Made by a program: the position numbers and the translations under genes. A stretch of 64,000 nucleotides of DNA, from NCBI RefSeq assembly GCF_900313035.1, contig NZ_OMPS01000048.1, forward strand, positions 374,176 to 438,175. The letters are read 5' to 3'. Positions 43,947-52,951 of this stretch are shown here, piece by piece. Position 1 is the stretch's first letter, and each line of letters begins with the position of its first letter. This DNA comes from Ruegeria sp. EL01 (lineage in GTDB: Bacteria > Pseudomonadota > Alphaproteobacteria > Rhodobacterales > Rhodobacteraceae). The notes under the pieces were generated by a model that did no database searches, was not told the DNA's origin, and saw only the letters and a list, made by a program, of their open reading frames with translations.

Positions 43947-44465
43947 ATGAATTTCATGCGGGGATATGTGGCGGTCATTGACCGCATGAACCGCTGGATC
44001 GGCCGGATCGTCATGTATGGCATTTTCGCCATGATGGGCATCCTGCTTTGGTCGTCGATCTCAAAGACGTTCTTCCTTCCCTCTCTCTGGACGCTAGAAG
44101 TGGCACAATTCGCCATGGTGGCTTACTACATCCTTGGCGGCCCCTACTCGATCCAGATGGGATCCAACGTCCGCATGGACCTGCTTTACAGTGAATGGTC
44201 CGACCGGCGCAGGGCGTGGACCGATGCTATCACAGTGTTCTTTCTGATCGTCTACCTCGGCGTGATGATCTATGGCGGGTACGATTCACTTAGCTATTCG
44301 CTGCAATATGGCGAACGCAGCCCAACTGCATGGCGCCCATATCTTTGGCCGATAAAGGTGATCATGGTGTTTGGTCTGTTCCTGATGCTGTTGCAGGCAA
44401 TTTCCGAACTTTTCAAAGATATTCTGCGCCTTCGCGGCGAAGACATCCCGCGTGAGGTGATCTGA
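43947..44465 (+). CDS. TRAP transporter small permease (DctQ type)
   Basis: 172 residues with four membrane helices; GRIVMYGIFAMMGILLWSSI, TLEVAQFAMVAYYILGGPYS and MGSNVRMDLLYSEWSDRRRA are typical of DctQ. GGGGG before the ATG at 43947 supports the start. The stop shares one base with the DctM start. Works with the large permease and the periplasmic binding protein as a sodium-driven importer. Confidence 0.9.
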   Translation: MNFMRGYVAVIDRMNRWIGRIVMYGIFAMMGILLWSSISKTFFLPSLWTLEVAQFAMVAYYILGGPYSIQMGSNVRMDLLYSEWSDRRRAWTDAITVFFLIVYLGVMIYGGYDSLSYSLQYGERSPTAWRPYLWPIKVIMVFGLFLMLLQAISELFKDILRLRGEDIPREVI

Positions 44466-45790
44466 TGTCCTATGAGCTGATCGCCATCCTGATGTTTTCG
44501 ACGATGATGCTGATGCTGCTGACCGGGCAGCGGGTCTTTGGGGCAATCGGGTTTGTTGCCGTCATCGCCGCCCTTTTTCTTTGGGGTGACCGGGGCGGGT
44601 ATGACCTAGGTTTTGCGGCGGCGATGAAGTTGATGAAATGGTATCCGCTGCTGACACTGCCGATGTTCATTTTCATGGGCTATGTCCTGGCCGAGTCCAA
44701 AATCGCGGATGATTTGTACAAGATGTTCCACGTCTGGATGGGCGGGCTGAACGGTGGCTTGGCCATCGGCACGATCGGGCTGATGGTACTCATTTCAGCC
44801 ATGAACGGGCTAAGCGTTGCGGGCATGGCGATTGGAGCGACCATCGCCTTGCCGGAACTTCTCAAACGCGGATACGACAAAAGAATGGTGACTGGGGTTA
44901 TACAAGCCGGGTCCTCATTAGGTATTCTTGTGCCGCCCTCTGTGGTTTTGGTTCTCTACGCGATGATCGCGCGCCAACCGGTCGGGCAGCTGTGGTTGGC
45001 TGGCATCCTGCCTGGCCTAATGATGGCAACGATGTTCATTCTGTATATCGTGATCCGCTGTCGCATTAACCCGGCACTTGGCCCCGCCCTTCCGAAGGAA
45101 GAACGCGACGTGCCCATGGCAGAAAAACTGCACCTGTTGCAGGCAGGCCTTCTGCCCCTTGGGATTTTTGCGGCAATGATGGTGCCGTTCGTCAACGGCT
45201 GGACGTCACTGGTGGAAAGCTCGGCCATAGGCGCGCTGACCGCATTTGCCGCGGCCGTTCTCAAAGGACGTATGACCCGCGAAGTGTTCGAAACCTCTGT
45301 GCGGTCGACCTTGGGCATTACCTGTATGTTCATGTGGATCATTCTGGCGGCACTGGCCTTTGGGGCAGTGTTCGATGGGTTGGGCGCTGTGCGCGCCATC
45401 GAAGACCTGTTTACAAACCGTCTGGGCCTGAACCCATGGGTGATCCTGATCCTGATGCAGCTGAGCTTTATCCTGATGGGCACGTTTCTGGACGATACGG
45501 CCATGCTGGTCATCGTCGCCCCACTTTATGTACCCCTTGTGGGCGAGCTGGGGTTCGATCTGATTTGGTACGGTGTGCTGTACACGATCACCACTCAGAT
45601 CGCGTATATGACACCGCCGTTTGGCTATAACCTGTTCCTGATGCGCGCCATGGCGCCACCAGAGATTTCGCTGCGCGACATCTATGGCTCCATCCTGCCC
45701 TTTGTTCTGGTGATGACGCTGGCACTGGCCATTATCATGACCTTCCCGCAGATCGCACTGTGGCTGCCGGATTACATTTACAACAAATGA
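44465..45790 (+). CDS. TRAP transporter large permease (DctM type)
   Basis: 441 residues with about 12 hydrophobic segments. DctM-family motifs include LPMFIFMGYVLAESKIADDL near 60-80, AGSSLGILVPPSVVLVLYAM near 148-167, LDDTAMLVIVAPLYVPLV near 340 and MTPPFGYNLFLMRAM near 385. The start overlaps the DctQ stop by one base. Large permease group resembles those importing mannitol-, chloroaromatic- or amino-type compounds; the substrate is not deducible from this alone. Confidence 0.94.
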   Translation: MSYELIAILMFSTMMLMLLTGQRVFGAIGFVAVIAALFLWGDRGGYDLGFAAAMKLMKWYPLLTLPMFIFMGYVLAESKIADDLYKMFHVWMGGLNGGLAIGTIGLMVLISAMNGLSVAGMAIGATIALPELLKRGYDKRMVTGVIQAGSSLGILVPPSVVLVLYAMIARQPVGQLWLAGILPGLMMATMFILYIVIRCRINPALGPALPKEERDVPMAEKLHLLQAGLLPLGIFAAMMVPFVNGWTSLVESSAIGALTAFAAAVLKGRMTREVFETSVRSTLGITCMFMWIILAALAFGAVFDGLGAVRAIEDLFTNRLGLNPWVILILMQLSFILMGTFLDDTAMLVIVAPLYVPLVGELGFDLIWYGVLYTITTQIAYMTPPFGYNLFLMRAMAPPEISLRDIYGSILPFVLVMTLALAIIMTFPQIALWLPDYIYNK

Positions 45791-45861
45791 CCCCGGACCA
45801 AACCGGGGCAACGTGAGGGGTTACGCCTTCGCAAACTGAAACTGACCAATGGAGAGAGAGA

Positions 45862-46893
45862 ATGACGAACAGACGTACATTTTTGAAAGGTGCCGCGGCG
45901 GCGCCTGCGGCTGCCTTGGCAACGCCCGCTTTGGCACAATCGAAGATCACGTGGCGGATGCAGACCTATGCCGGACCAGCGCTGGCCGAACACGTTATCG
46001 ACCCTGCAATCAAGATGTTCAACGACATCGCCGGTGACCGGATGCAGATCGAGCTGTTCTATGCGGACCAACTGGTTCCCACCGGCGAGCTGTTCCGCGC
46101 AATGCAGCGTGGCACGATTGATGCAGTGCAATCCGACGACGACTCGATGGCGTCACCCACCGAAGTCACGGTGTTTGGCGGATACTTCCCCTTTGCGTCC
46201 CGCTATTCGTTGGACGTGCCCGTTCTGTTCAACCAGTATGGCTTGAATGAAATCTGGGACGAGCAATATTCGGCGGTCGGTGTAAAACACATCTCGGCCG
46301 GCGCGTGGGACCCGTGCCACTTTGCGACCAAAGACCCGATCAACTCGCTTGCCGATTTGCAGGGTAAACGCATCTTTACCTTCCCGACTGCCGGTCGCTT
46401 CCTGACACAGTTCGGCGTTGTGCCGGTCAGCCTGCCCTGGGAGGATATCGAAGTCGCGGTGCAAACTGGCGAGCTGGACGGCATCGCATGGTCGGGCATC
46501 ACCGAAGACTACACTGTCGGCTGGGCAGATGTGACCAACTACTTCCTGACCAACAACGTGTCGGGCGCTTGGGCAGGTCACTTCTTTGCCAATATGGATC
46601 GTTGGAATGAACTGCCGGAAGACTTGAAGACTCTGTTCAAGGTTTGCACCGACCAGTCCCACTATTATCGCCAGTGGTGGTATTGGGGCGGCGAGGCCTC
46701 GTTGCGCGTGAATGGTGACAAGATGAAGCTGACCACAATCCCGGATGAAGAATGGGCGACGGTCGAAGGCGCTGCTGTCAAATTCTGGGACGAGATCGCA
46801 GCCGAGTCTGAGACCAAAGCGAAAGTTGTCGAGATCTTCAAGCAATACAACGCCGATATGCAAAAGGCCGGTCGGCCTTATCGCTACGGTTAG
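45862..46893 (+). CDS. TRAP transporter substrate-binding protein (DctP type)
   Basis: 343 residues. The Tat signal TNRRTFLKGAAAAPAAALAT ends near LAQ, so the protein reaches the periplasm. DctP fold motifs: GELFRAMQRGTIDAVQSDDD near 75-94, LPWEDIEVAVQTGELDGIAW with the family's ligand-region arginine GKRIFTFPTAGRFLTQFG just before. Trp-rich C-terminus (HYYRQWWYWGGE) may shape the pocket. Third TRAP gene; a hairpin separates it from the ligase gene. Confidence 0.93.
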   Translation: MTNRRTFLKGAAAAPAAALATPALAQSKITWRMQTYAGPALAEHVIDPAIKMFNDIAGDRMQIELFYADQLVPTGELFRAMQRGTIDAVQSDDDSMASPTEVTVFGGYFPFASRYSLDVPVLFNQYGLNEIWDEQYSAVGVKHISAGAWDPCHFATKDPINSLADLQGKRIFTFPTAGRFLTQFGVVPVSLPWEDIEVAVQTGELDGIAWSGITEDYTVGWADVTNYFLTNNVSGAWAGHFFANMDRWNELPEDLKTLFKVCTDQSHYYRQWWYWGGEASLRVNGDKMKLTTIPDEEWATVEGAAVKFWDEIAAESETKAKVVEIFKQYNADMQKAGRPYRYG

Positions 46894-46907
46894 AATATCG
46901 CCAATAC

Positions 46908-46932
46908 GACCCGCCCTTTTTCGGGGCGGGTC
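46908..46932. other. Intergenic hairpin between TRAP binding-protein and ligase genes
   Basis: GACCCGCCC (46908-46916) pairs perfectly with GGGCGGGTC (46924-46932). There is no following T-tract on the plus strand, so it more likely protects or punctuates the mRNA than ends transcription. Confidence 0.6.
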
Positions 46933-46983
46933 AAACGGAACGAACAGCCGACAGGTTGACATCGGCAAGGATAAAGGTGGCAC

Positions 46984-48336
46984 ATGCTCACGTTCGAACA
47001 TCTCAAGACTCAGGTTTCTGAGGGAACTGTAGACACAGTTCTGGTCTGCATGGTTGATATGCAGGGGCGCTTGATGGGTAAGCGGTTTCACGCCGGTCAT
47101 TTTGTGGCAGGCGCATGGGAAGAGACCCATTGCTGCAACTACCTTCTGGCCACCGATCTGGAGATGGGAACGCCTGACGGCTATGCCTCGACCAGTTGGG
47201 AGCGGGGGTATGGCGACTATGTCATGAAACCCGATCTAGACACGCTGCGCCCTGTGCCATGGCTTGAGGGCACGGTCATGGTGATGTGCGATGTATTGGA
47301 CCATCACACGCATGAAGAGGTCCCGCATGCGCCTCGGTCGATCCTGAAACGCCAAGTCAATCGTTTGAAGGCCATGGGCTATGATGCGATGACAGCAACC
47401 GAGTTGGAGTTTTTCCTGTTCGAGAAAAGCTTTGATCAGATCCGCAAGGAAGGCTTCCGCGATCTGGAGCCTATCTCGGGCTACAACGAGGACTATCACA
47501 TCCTCCAGACCACCAAAGAAGAGCATGTGATGCGACCGATCCGCAACCATCTGTGGAATGCGGGGCTGCCAGTTGAAAACTCCAAGGGCGAGGCCGAGAC
47601 CGGGCAGGAAGAGCTGAACATCAAATACGCGCCTGCTATGGATACCGCCGAATATCACTCGATCGCCAAAAACGCGGTGAAGGAGATTGCATGGCAGCAT
47701 GGCCATGCGGCGACTTTCCTGCCGAAATGGCATCACGACAAGGTGGGAAGCTCGTCCCACGTGCATCAGTCGCTGTGGGCGGGTGGGAAGCCTGCGTTCT
47801 ACGACTCGTCGGATGATCTGGGCATGTCGGCACTGATGAAAAACTACATGGCCGGTTTGCTGAAGTATGCACCCGACTATACCGCGTTCATGGCGCCTTA
47901 CATCAACAGCTATAAGCGCTTCATGAAAGGCAGTTTTGCGCCAACCCGGATCATTTGGTCGGTGGACAATCGGACGGCAGGCTTCCGTCTGTGCGGTGAC
48001 GGGACAAAGGCGGTTCGGGTAGAGTGTCGAATTCCGGGGTCCGATATGAACCCTTATCTGGCGATGGCGGGAATGCTGGCCGCCGGTATTGCGGGCATCG
48101 AAGAAGGGCTGGAGCTGCAGGAGCCCACCAAGGGCGATGCCTATCAGGGCGAGACCGGGATGATCCCGGGCAGCCTGCGCGCCGCACGGGATGCGCTGCA
48201 TGGCTCGGCCATGCTACGTGCGGCCATGGGGGACGACGTGGTCGAGCACTATGCCCGCGCGGCCGAAGTCGAGATCGAGGAATTCGAGCGTGTGGTGACG
48301 GATTGGGAAATTGCCCGCGGGTTTGAGCGGGCCTGA
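46984..48336 (+). CDS. Glutamine-synthetase-like gamma-glutamyl ligase
   Basis: 450 residues. A beta-grasp N domain (about 12-105) has DMQGRLMGKRF in place of the DGS loop. The catalytic domain keeps metal-binding Glu140/Glu142 (TATELEFFLF), Glu203/Glu210 (KGEAETGQEELN), His259 in GSSSHVHQSLW, and SVDNRTAGFRLC with VECRIPGSDMNPYLAMAGML. It is thus likely active but of the PuuA/IpuC/GlnA4-like group that joins glutamate to amines, not housekeeping GlnA. Clustering with alcohol and aldehyde dehydrogenases suggests an amino alcohol as acceptor (inference). Confidence 0.88.
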   Translation: MLTFEHLKTQVSEGTVDTVLVCMVDMQGRLMGKRFHAGHFVAGAWEETHCCNYLLATDLEMGTPDGYASTSWERGYGDYVMKPDLDTLRPVPWLEGTVMVMCDVLDHHTHEEVPHAPRSILKRQVNRLKAMGYDAMTATELEFFLFEKSFDQIRKEGFRDLEPISGYNEDYHILQTTKEEHVMRPIRNHLWNAGLPVENSKGEAETGQEELNIKYAPAMDTAEYHSIAKNAVKEIAWQHGHAATFLPKWHHDKVGSSSHVHQSLWAGGKPAFYDSSDDLGMSALMKNYMAGLLKYAPDYTAFMAPYINSYKRFMKGSFAPTRIIWSVDNRTAGFRLCGDGTKAVRVECRIPGSDMNPYLAMAGMLAAGIAGIEEGLELQEPTKGDAYQGETGMIPGSLRAARDALHGSAMLRAAMGDDVVEHYARAAEVEIEEFERVVTDWEIARGFERA

Positions 48337-48403
48337 GGCCGGGAGCGAGGGTCGCAATTGTTGCGCCATTGATCCGAGCGACAATGGCGATGCCTCTCGC
48401 GCA

Positions 48404-48430
48404 CCCCGGGTTGTTTAAGGCCAGATGAAG
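48404..48430 (+). repeat. Intergenic 27-base repeat, copy 2
   Basis: Shares 23 of 27 positions with 13582-13608, keeping CCCCGGG and GCCAGATGAAG. It lies in the ligase/aldehyde dehydrogenase gap. Confidence 0.55.
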
Positions 48431-48465
48431 CAGGGGTCCTGTTTCAGTTTGAATATGGAGAGACC

Positions 48466-49839
48466 ATGGGTCAGATGTTGAAGTGCATCTCGCCGATTGA
48501 TGGATCGGTTTTTGCAGAGCGTGAAATCTTGTCGCGAGATGCAGCGTTTGAGGTTGTGGCGCGTTCAAGGGCGGCCCAGCGAAACTGGATGGCGCGACCG
48601 CTGCAGGAACGCATTGATCTTGTGATGGCGGGTGTCGCTGCTGTTGGGGCAGTGAATGACGAGATCGTGCCGGAACTGGCCCATATGATGGGACGTCCCG
48701 TGCGCTACGGTGGTGAGTTCGGCGGCTTCAATGAGCGTGCCAGCCACATGGCAGAGATTGCTGAGACTTCGCTGGCGGATATCGCGGTGGGCGAGGACGA
48801 GAGTTTCAAGCGCTATATCAAACGCATCCCGCATGGCGTGGTGTTCGTCGTGGCACCATGGAACTACCCTTACATGACGGCGATCAACACCGTGGCGCCT
48901 GCGCTGATTGCCGGGAACGCAGTTGTTCTGAAACATGCCACGCAGACGCTGTTGGTGGGAGAGCGTATGGCGCAAGCCTTCCATTCGGCGGGTGTGCCAG
49001 AGGATGTGTTTCAGAACGTGTTTCTGTCTCATGACGTGACCAATGACCTGATCGCAGGCAATGCGTTCGATTTTGTGAACTTCACCGGATCAGTTGGTGG
49101 TGGTCAGGCGATGGAGCGCGCCGCTGCGGGCACATTCACCGGGGTTGGAACCGAATTGGGTGGCAAAGACCCCGGCTATGTCATGGAGGATGCCGATCTG
49201 GATGCGGCAGTCGACACGCTGATCGACGGGGCCATGTTCAACTCGGGCCAGTGCTGTTGTGGGATCGAACGGATCTACGTGCATGAGAGCCTGTTCGATG
49301 ACTTCGTCGCCAAGGCTGTTGCGATCGTGAAGGGGTACAAGCTGGGCAATCCGTTGGACAGCGAGACAACGATCGGCCCAATGGCCAATGTGCGCTTCGC
49401 CGATGAGGTGCGCGCGCAGATTTCTGAGGCCATAGCAGCTGGGGCCGTGACCCATATCGAAACCTTCCCCGAGGATGACGGCGGTGCCTATCTGACACCG
49501 CAAATCCTGACCAATGTGACCCACGACATGCGCGTGATGCGGGACGAGAGTTTTGGTCCTGTCGTGGGCATCATGAAGGTCGCGTCGGACGATGAGGCCA
49601 TCGGGCTGATGAATGATAGTGAATTTGGCCTAACGGCATCTCTCTGGACCAGCGATGTGGATCGTGCTGCGCACGTGGGCGATGCCATCGAAACGGGTAC
49701 TGTTTTCATGAACCGCGCCGACTATCTGGACCCGGGCCTGTGCTGGACCGGCTGCAAGAACACCGGGCGCGGCGGCGGATTGTCCGTCATTGGCTATCAC
49801 AACCTGACCCGTCCCAAATCCTATCACTTGAAAAAGTAG
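48466..49839 (+). CDS. Aldehyde dehydrogenase
   Basis: 457 residues of the NAD(P)-dependent ALDH superfamily. WNYPYMTAINTVAPALIAGN near 132-151 binds the cofactor, catalytic Glu230 lies in TELGGKDPG, and Cys264 in NSGQCCCGIERIYV is the nucleophile, flanked by unusual extra Cys residues. In context it would oxidise the aldehyde produced by the iron alcohol dehydrogenase, possibly a gamma-glutamyl-amino-aldehyde. Followed after 70 bases by that dehydrogenase gene. Confidence 0.92.
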   Translation: MGQMLKCISPIDGSVFAEREILSRDAAFEVVARSRAAQRNWMARPLQERIDLVMAGVAAVGAVNDEIVPELAHMMGRPVRYGGEFGGFNERASHMAEIAETSLADIAVGEDESFKRYIKRIPHGVVFVVAPWNYPYMTAINTVAPALIAGNAVVLKHATQTLLVGERMAQAFHSAGVPEDVFQNVFLSHDVTNDLIAGNAFDFVNFTGSVGGGQAMERAAAGTFTGVGTELGGKDPGYVMEDADLDAAVDTLIDGAMFNSGQCCCGIERIYVHESLFDDFVAKAVAIVKGYKLGNPLDSETTIGPMANVRFADEVRAQISEAIAAGAVTHIETFPEDDGGAYLTPQILTNVTHDMRVMRDESFGPVVGIMKVASDDEAIGLMNDSEFGLTASLWTSDVDRAAHVGDAIETGTVFMNRADYLDPGLCWTGCKNTGRGGGLSVIGYHNLTRPKSYHLKK

Positions 49840-49856
49840 CGGGCTAAGGACGACTT

Positions 49857-49886
49857 GCCTGCCCTTGCCTCCTCGCCGGGGCAGGC
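49857..49886. other. Intergenic hairpin between aldehyde and alcohol dehydrogenase genes
   Basis: GCCTGCCC at 49857-49864 pairs with GGGCAGGC at 49879-49886. No T-tract follows, as in the hairpin before the ligase gene. Confidence 0.5.
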
Positions 49887-49909
49887 CTTAACGACAAAGG
49901 AAATCTGAC

Positions 49910-51055
49910 ATGAGTCTTGTTGGAAACTGGTCCTATCCCACCGCGATTAAATTCGGTGCAGGGCGTATCAAGGAACTGCCCGAGGCTTGTGCGGCGGCAG
50001 GAATGAAGAAGCCGCTGCTGGTCACTGACAAGGGGCTGGCCGATCTGCCAATCACGTTGGCGACGCTGGATATCCTCGACGCTGCGGGTTTAGCCCGGGG
50101 CTTGTTCAGCGATGTGGACCCTAACCCCAATGAAATGAACCTGGAAGCTGGTGTTGCGGCTTACAATGCAGGTGGCCATGACGGCGTAATTGCATTTGGT
50201 GGCGGCTCTGGATTGGACCTGGGCAAGATGGTCGCTTTTATGGCGGGTCAGACCCGACCAGTCTGGGACTTTGAAGATGTCGGGGATTGGTGGACCCGTG
50301 CAGATGCAGACGTGATCGCGCCGATCATTGCAGTGCCAACCACTGCAGGAACGGGATCTGAAGTTGGTCGCGCCAGCGTCATTACCAATTCCGAGACCCA
50401 TGCCAAGAAAATCATCTTTCATCCGAAAGTTCTGCCGACAGTCGTGATCTGTGACCCCGAGCTGACTGTGGGTATGCCGAAGTTCATCACCGCAGGCACC
50501 GGGCTGGACGCATTTGCCCATTGCGTCGAAGCCTTCTCGAGCCCACATTACCACCCGATGAGTCAGGGTATTGCGCTGGAAGGCATGCGGTTGGTCAAAG
50601 AATACCTGCCGCGCGCTTACGCCGATGGCACCGATATCGAGGCGCGCGCGCAGATGATGAGTGCGGCAGCCATGGGCGCCACCGCCTTTCAGAAGGGTCT
50701 TGGTGCGATCCATGCGATGAGCCATCCGATTGGGGCTGTGTTCAACACCCATCATGGCACAACCAATGCCGTCTGCATGCCATCCGTGTTGGAATTCAAC
50801 GCCGGCCACATCGCGGACAGGTTCGACACCGCCGCCGCCTATCTAGGAGTAGAGGGCGGCTTTGATGGTTTCCGCGCCTTTGCTCAGGATCTCAATGACA
50901 AGCTGGGCATCCCCCGTCGGTTGTCAGAGCTTGGCGTCACTGAAGCGTCCATCCCTGAGCTTGTCCAAGGCGCATTGATAGATCCGTCTTGCGGCGGCAA
51001 TCCGATCGAACTGAGCGAAGACAACCTCACTGCGCTGTTCAAGGCAGCGTTGTAG
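49910..51055 (+). CDS. Iron-containing alcohol dehydrogenase
   Basis: 381 residues. NAD site FGGGSGLDLGKMVAFM near 96-111 and TTAGTGSEVGRASVIT near 144-159. Metal ligands are present: Asp200 and His204 (GLDAFAHCVEAF), His272 (AMSHPIGA) and His281/282 (NTHHGTTNA). It oxidises an alcohol to the aldehyde used by the enzyme encoded upstream. Closes the cluster; a strong hairpin follows the stop. Confidence 0.93.
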   Translation: MSLVGNWSYPTAIKFGAGRIKELPEACAAAGMKKPLLVTDKGLADLPITLATLDILDAAGLARGLFSDVDPNPNEMNLEAGVAAYNAGGHDGVIAFGGGSGLDLGKMVAFMAGQTRPVWDFEDVGDWWTRADADVIAPIIAVPTTAGTGSEVGRASVITNSETHAKKIIFHPKVLPTVVICDPELTVGMPKFITAGTGLDAFAHCVEAFSSPHYHPMSQGIALEGMRLVKEYLPRAYADGTDIEARAQMMSAAAMGATAFQKGLGAIHAMSHPIGAVFNTHHGTTNAVCMPSVLEFNAGHIADRFDTAAAYLGVEGGFDGFRAFAQDLNDKLGIPRRLSELGVTEASIPELVQGALIDPSCGGNPIELSEDNLTALFKAAL

Positions 51056-51089
51056 AGGCGTAAGTTACAAAGAACACGGCAACTCAAAA

Positions 51090-51117
51090 CCGACTCCAGC
51101 CTCAAAGCTGGGGTCGG
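51090..51117. terminator. Hairpin between convergent genes
   Basis: CCGACTCCAGC (51090-51100) and GCTGGGGTCGG (51107-51117) pair over 11 bases with one G-T pair and a six-base loop. It sits between the iron alcohol dehydrogenase and the convergent HlyD-type gene. T-tracts are poor on both sides. Confidence 0.5.
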
Positions 51118-51123
51118 ATTGCG

Positions 51124-52356
51124 TTAGTGCCCAGTCAACACAAGCGTGTTCACTGGCATAAGGATCAAACGCAGGCGCAAGCCCGCCGCATGTACGACGC
51201 CAATTGTGTCGACCACATGCAGGAAGGCCGCTTCCCAGAAGCCGAGGTCCTCGTGTTCAAGCCGTTCATGGTTGTCGGTATAGACATTCGCCAAGCAATT
51301 GCTGCCGGGTGGAATGTCATCAGCCATACCCTTGTACAAAGGCTCCATGTACACGAGGATCGATCCTGGCACCTTGTTGGACTGCACATCGCGCAGTTCA
51401 TCCGAAGGCCGGATCTGGCCTGACGGGATCACATCCTGCACCTCGACCACGACCACCGGAATCACGGTGAAAGGCTTGGTCATACACCCCAATTCGCCGA
51501 TCATACCGGGTTTGATGACCTGTGCGGACAGCTGATTGAACGCAGCCTGAAACCTGTTATGCCCAGAGGATGACGGTACCAGAATACCCGCAGGACGCAG
51601 CAACGGGCTGACGTAATCCCCCACTTGCAACCCGAACTGTTCGATCCGCCCTGTAACACCAGCGTTGATCACAGTCTTGTCGAGCTCGGTCAGGGCTGCA
51701 TCCAGCTGCGCGTTTGCGCTCGCCAGTTGCGCCGGGATCAGTTCTTCGATCTGCTGAACCACAGCAGCCCGCTTTGATTCAGAGGCTACGACCTGCGCCT
51801 CACGTTCAGCCACGAGGTTTTCAAGCCGGTCGATTTCAGCCAAACGCACCGCGCTCGATCCCTCATCACGCAGCGTGGTGTTGCGCTCCAGATCCTCAAG
51901 CGATTGCGCCAGCGCGGCGCGCGCCCCGGCGATCCCGGCATCAGCCTCAGCCAGATCTGTTTCGGCCACTTTCAATGATGCCTGAACCTGCGCGATCTGA
52001 GCATGTGCAGATTCGACCTGAGCGATTTGGGTGAAATCCTCGATCCGGAAAATCGGCTGTCCAGCCGTCACCAACTCGTTGTTGCGAACATAGACCTCGG
52101 ACACCCGCCCCCCCAGCTGCGGCAGGATCGTGACGGTGCGGAAATACGACGCCGCGGTTTTAGATGCGGGATGAAAGTAAAACAGCGTGGTGATCACAGT
52201 CAGCGCCAGAATGGCACAGGTGGTCAGCCCCCAACGCAATTCATACCACATGGTGAACAGAGTGATTTCATGCCCGATCCGTTTGCCCTGTACATAGCGG
52301 CGGAACAGATAGTCTGGCAGCACGGTAATCAGCGCGCACATCATTGTTTCAAGCAT
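51124..52356 (-). CDS. HlyD-family membrane-fusion protein (YibH-like)
   Basis: 410 residues. One membrane helix near 45-65 (WGLTTCAILALTVITTLFYF), a lipoyl-like half (PQLGGRVSEVYVRNNELVTA), a coiled-coil hairpin of about 110-225 rich in Ala/Glu, the second lipoyl half (INAGVTGRIEQFGLQVGDYV) and a C-terminal hydrophobic stretch near 390. It spans from the inner membrane into the periplasm. As in E. coli yibH-yibI, the gene partners a small membrane protein encoded three bases upstream. Transport substrate unknown, and no dedicated exporter is adjacent. Confidence 0.87.
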   Translation of the reverse strand: MLETMMCALITVLPDYLFRRYVQGKRIGHEITLFTMWYELRWGLTTCAILALTVITTLFYFHPASKTAASYFRTVTILPQLGGRVSEVYVRNNELVTAGQPIFRIEDFTQIAQVESAHAQIAQVQASLKVAETDLAEADAGIAGARAALAQSLEDLERNTTLRDEGSSAVRLAEIDRLENLVAEREAQVVASESKRAAVVQQIEELIPAQLASANAQLDAALTELDKTVINAGVTGRIEQFGLQVGDYVSPLLRPAGILVPSSSGHNRFQAAFNQLSAQVIKPGMIGELGCMTKPFTVIPVVVVEVQDVIPSGQIRPSDELRDVQSNKVPGSILVYMEPLYKGMADDIPPGSNCLANVYTDNHERLEHEDLGFWEAAFLHVVDTIGVVHAAGLRLRLILMPVNTLVLTGH

Positions 52357-52359
52357 ATC

Positions 52360-52776
52360 TTACTGCTCCTGCGGCGCGGTGGGTTCGGGGTGTTCTGTCG
52401 CAGTATCCTCGACCACCGGGTCGGGTGTACGTTGCGGTGCCAAGGATCGGATGGCATCGGCAATCGATCGCAACGGCGCGGCAAAATCGGGAAACTGAAA
52501 ACCGGCCACAAGAATGGCGGCCACCCAGAACAGCCCGTTATGGGTAAATAGCGCCAAAAGCGCAAGAATGCCCACCAATTGGAATTGTGGGTGGTTGGAT
52601 TCATGCGCGATTTTTTCCGGAATCGAATGCAGCGTAAAATACGCAACCCCAATCAAAACAATCAAAGCTACAGTGAATACGACCATGAATGTGAATAGAA
52701 AATCACTTCCATCCGCCTGGACCACGTAGGACGGAATGTGTCCTGTGGCCATCGGGTGCAGTTCTACGGTGCTCAC
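52360..52776 (-). CDS. Small membrane protein, DUF3302 (YibI)-like
   Basis: 138 residues with two membrane helices, FLFTFMVVFTVALIVLIGVA and LVGILALLALFTHNGLFWVA. Between them LHSIPEKIAHESNHPQ matches the LHDIPYLIAKKRNHPH region remembered for E. coli YibI. The acidic, Pro-rich C-terminus is cytosolic. GTG start at 52776 with AGGAGG upstream. It forms an operon with the HlyD-type gene. Confidence 0.72.
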   Translation of the reverse strand: MSTVELHPMATGHIPSYVVQADGSDFLFTFMVVFTVALIVLIGVAYFTLHSIPEKIAHESNHPQFQLVGILALLALFTHNGLFWVAAILVAGFQFPDFAAPLRSIADAIRSLAPQRTPDPVVEDTATEHPEPTAPQEQ

Positions 52777-52815
52777 CCTGTCCTCCTGCTAATGCTTTCC
52801 CCTTGTTTGGATGGG

Positions 52816-52845
52816 TTGATAGTCAAATTCAAGCCTGCTTATAGT
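52816..52845 (+). promoter_or_regulatory. Sigma-70-like promoter candidate
   Basis: TTGATA (52816-52821) and TATAGT (52840-52845) are separated by 18 bases, 106 bases before the FAD oxidase ATG in the divergent region. Confidence 0.4.
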
Positions 52846-52951
52846 TTCCAAGGCCCTTTGCAGGTCCCATCAAACCTATACAAAGTTCAAATGTCCATCT
52901 CACCTACCCCTTGGAACACCGGGGCAAAACCGGTTGATATTGAAGTAAAAC

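Noticed and set aside
46153..48201. Long open frames on the minus strand across the TRAP binding protein and ligase genes
   Set aside because: They lie antisense to well-conserved genes, have no recognisable domains and follow from GC-rich codon bias.
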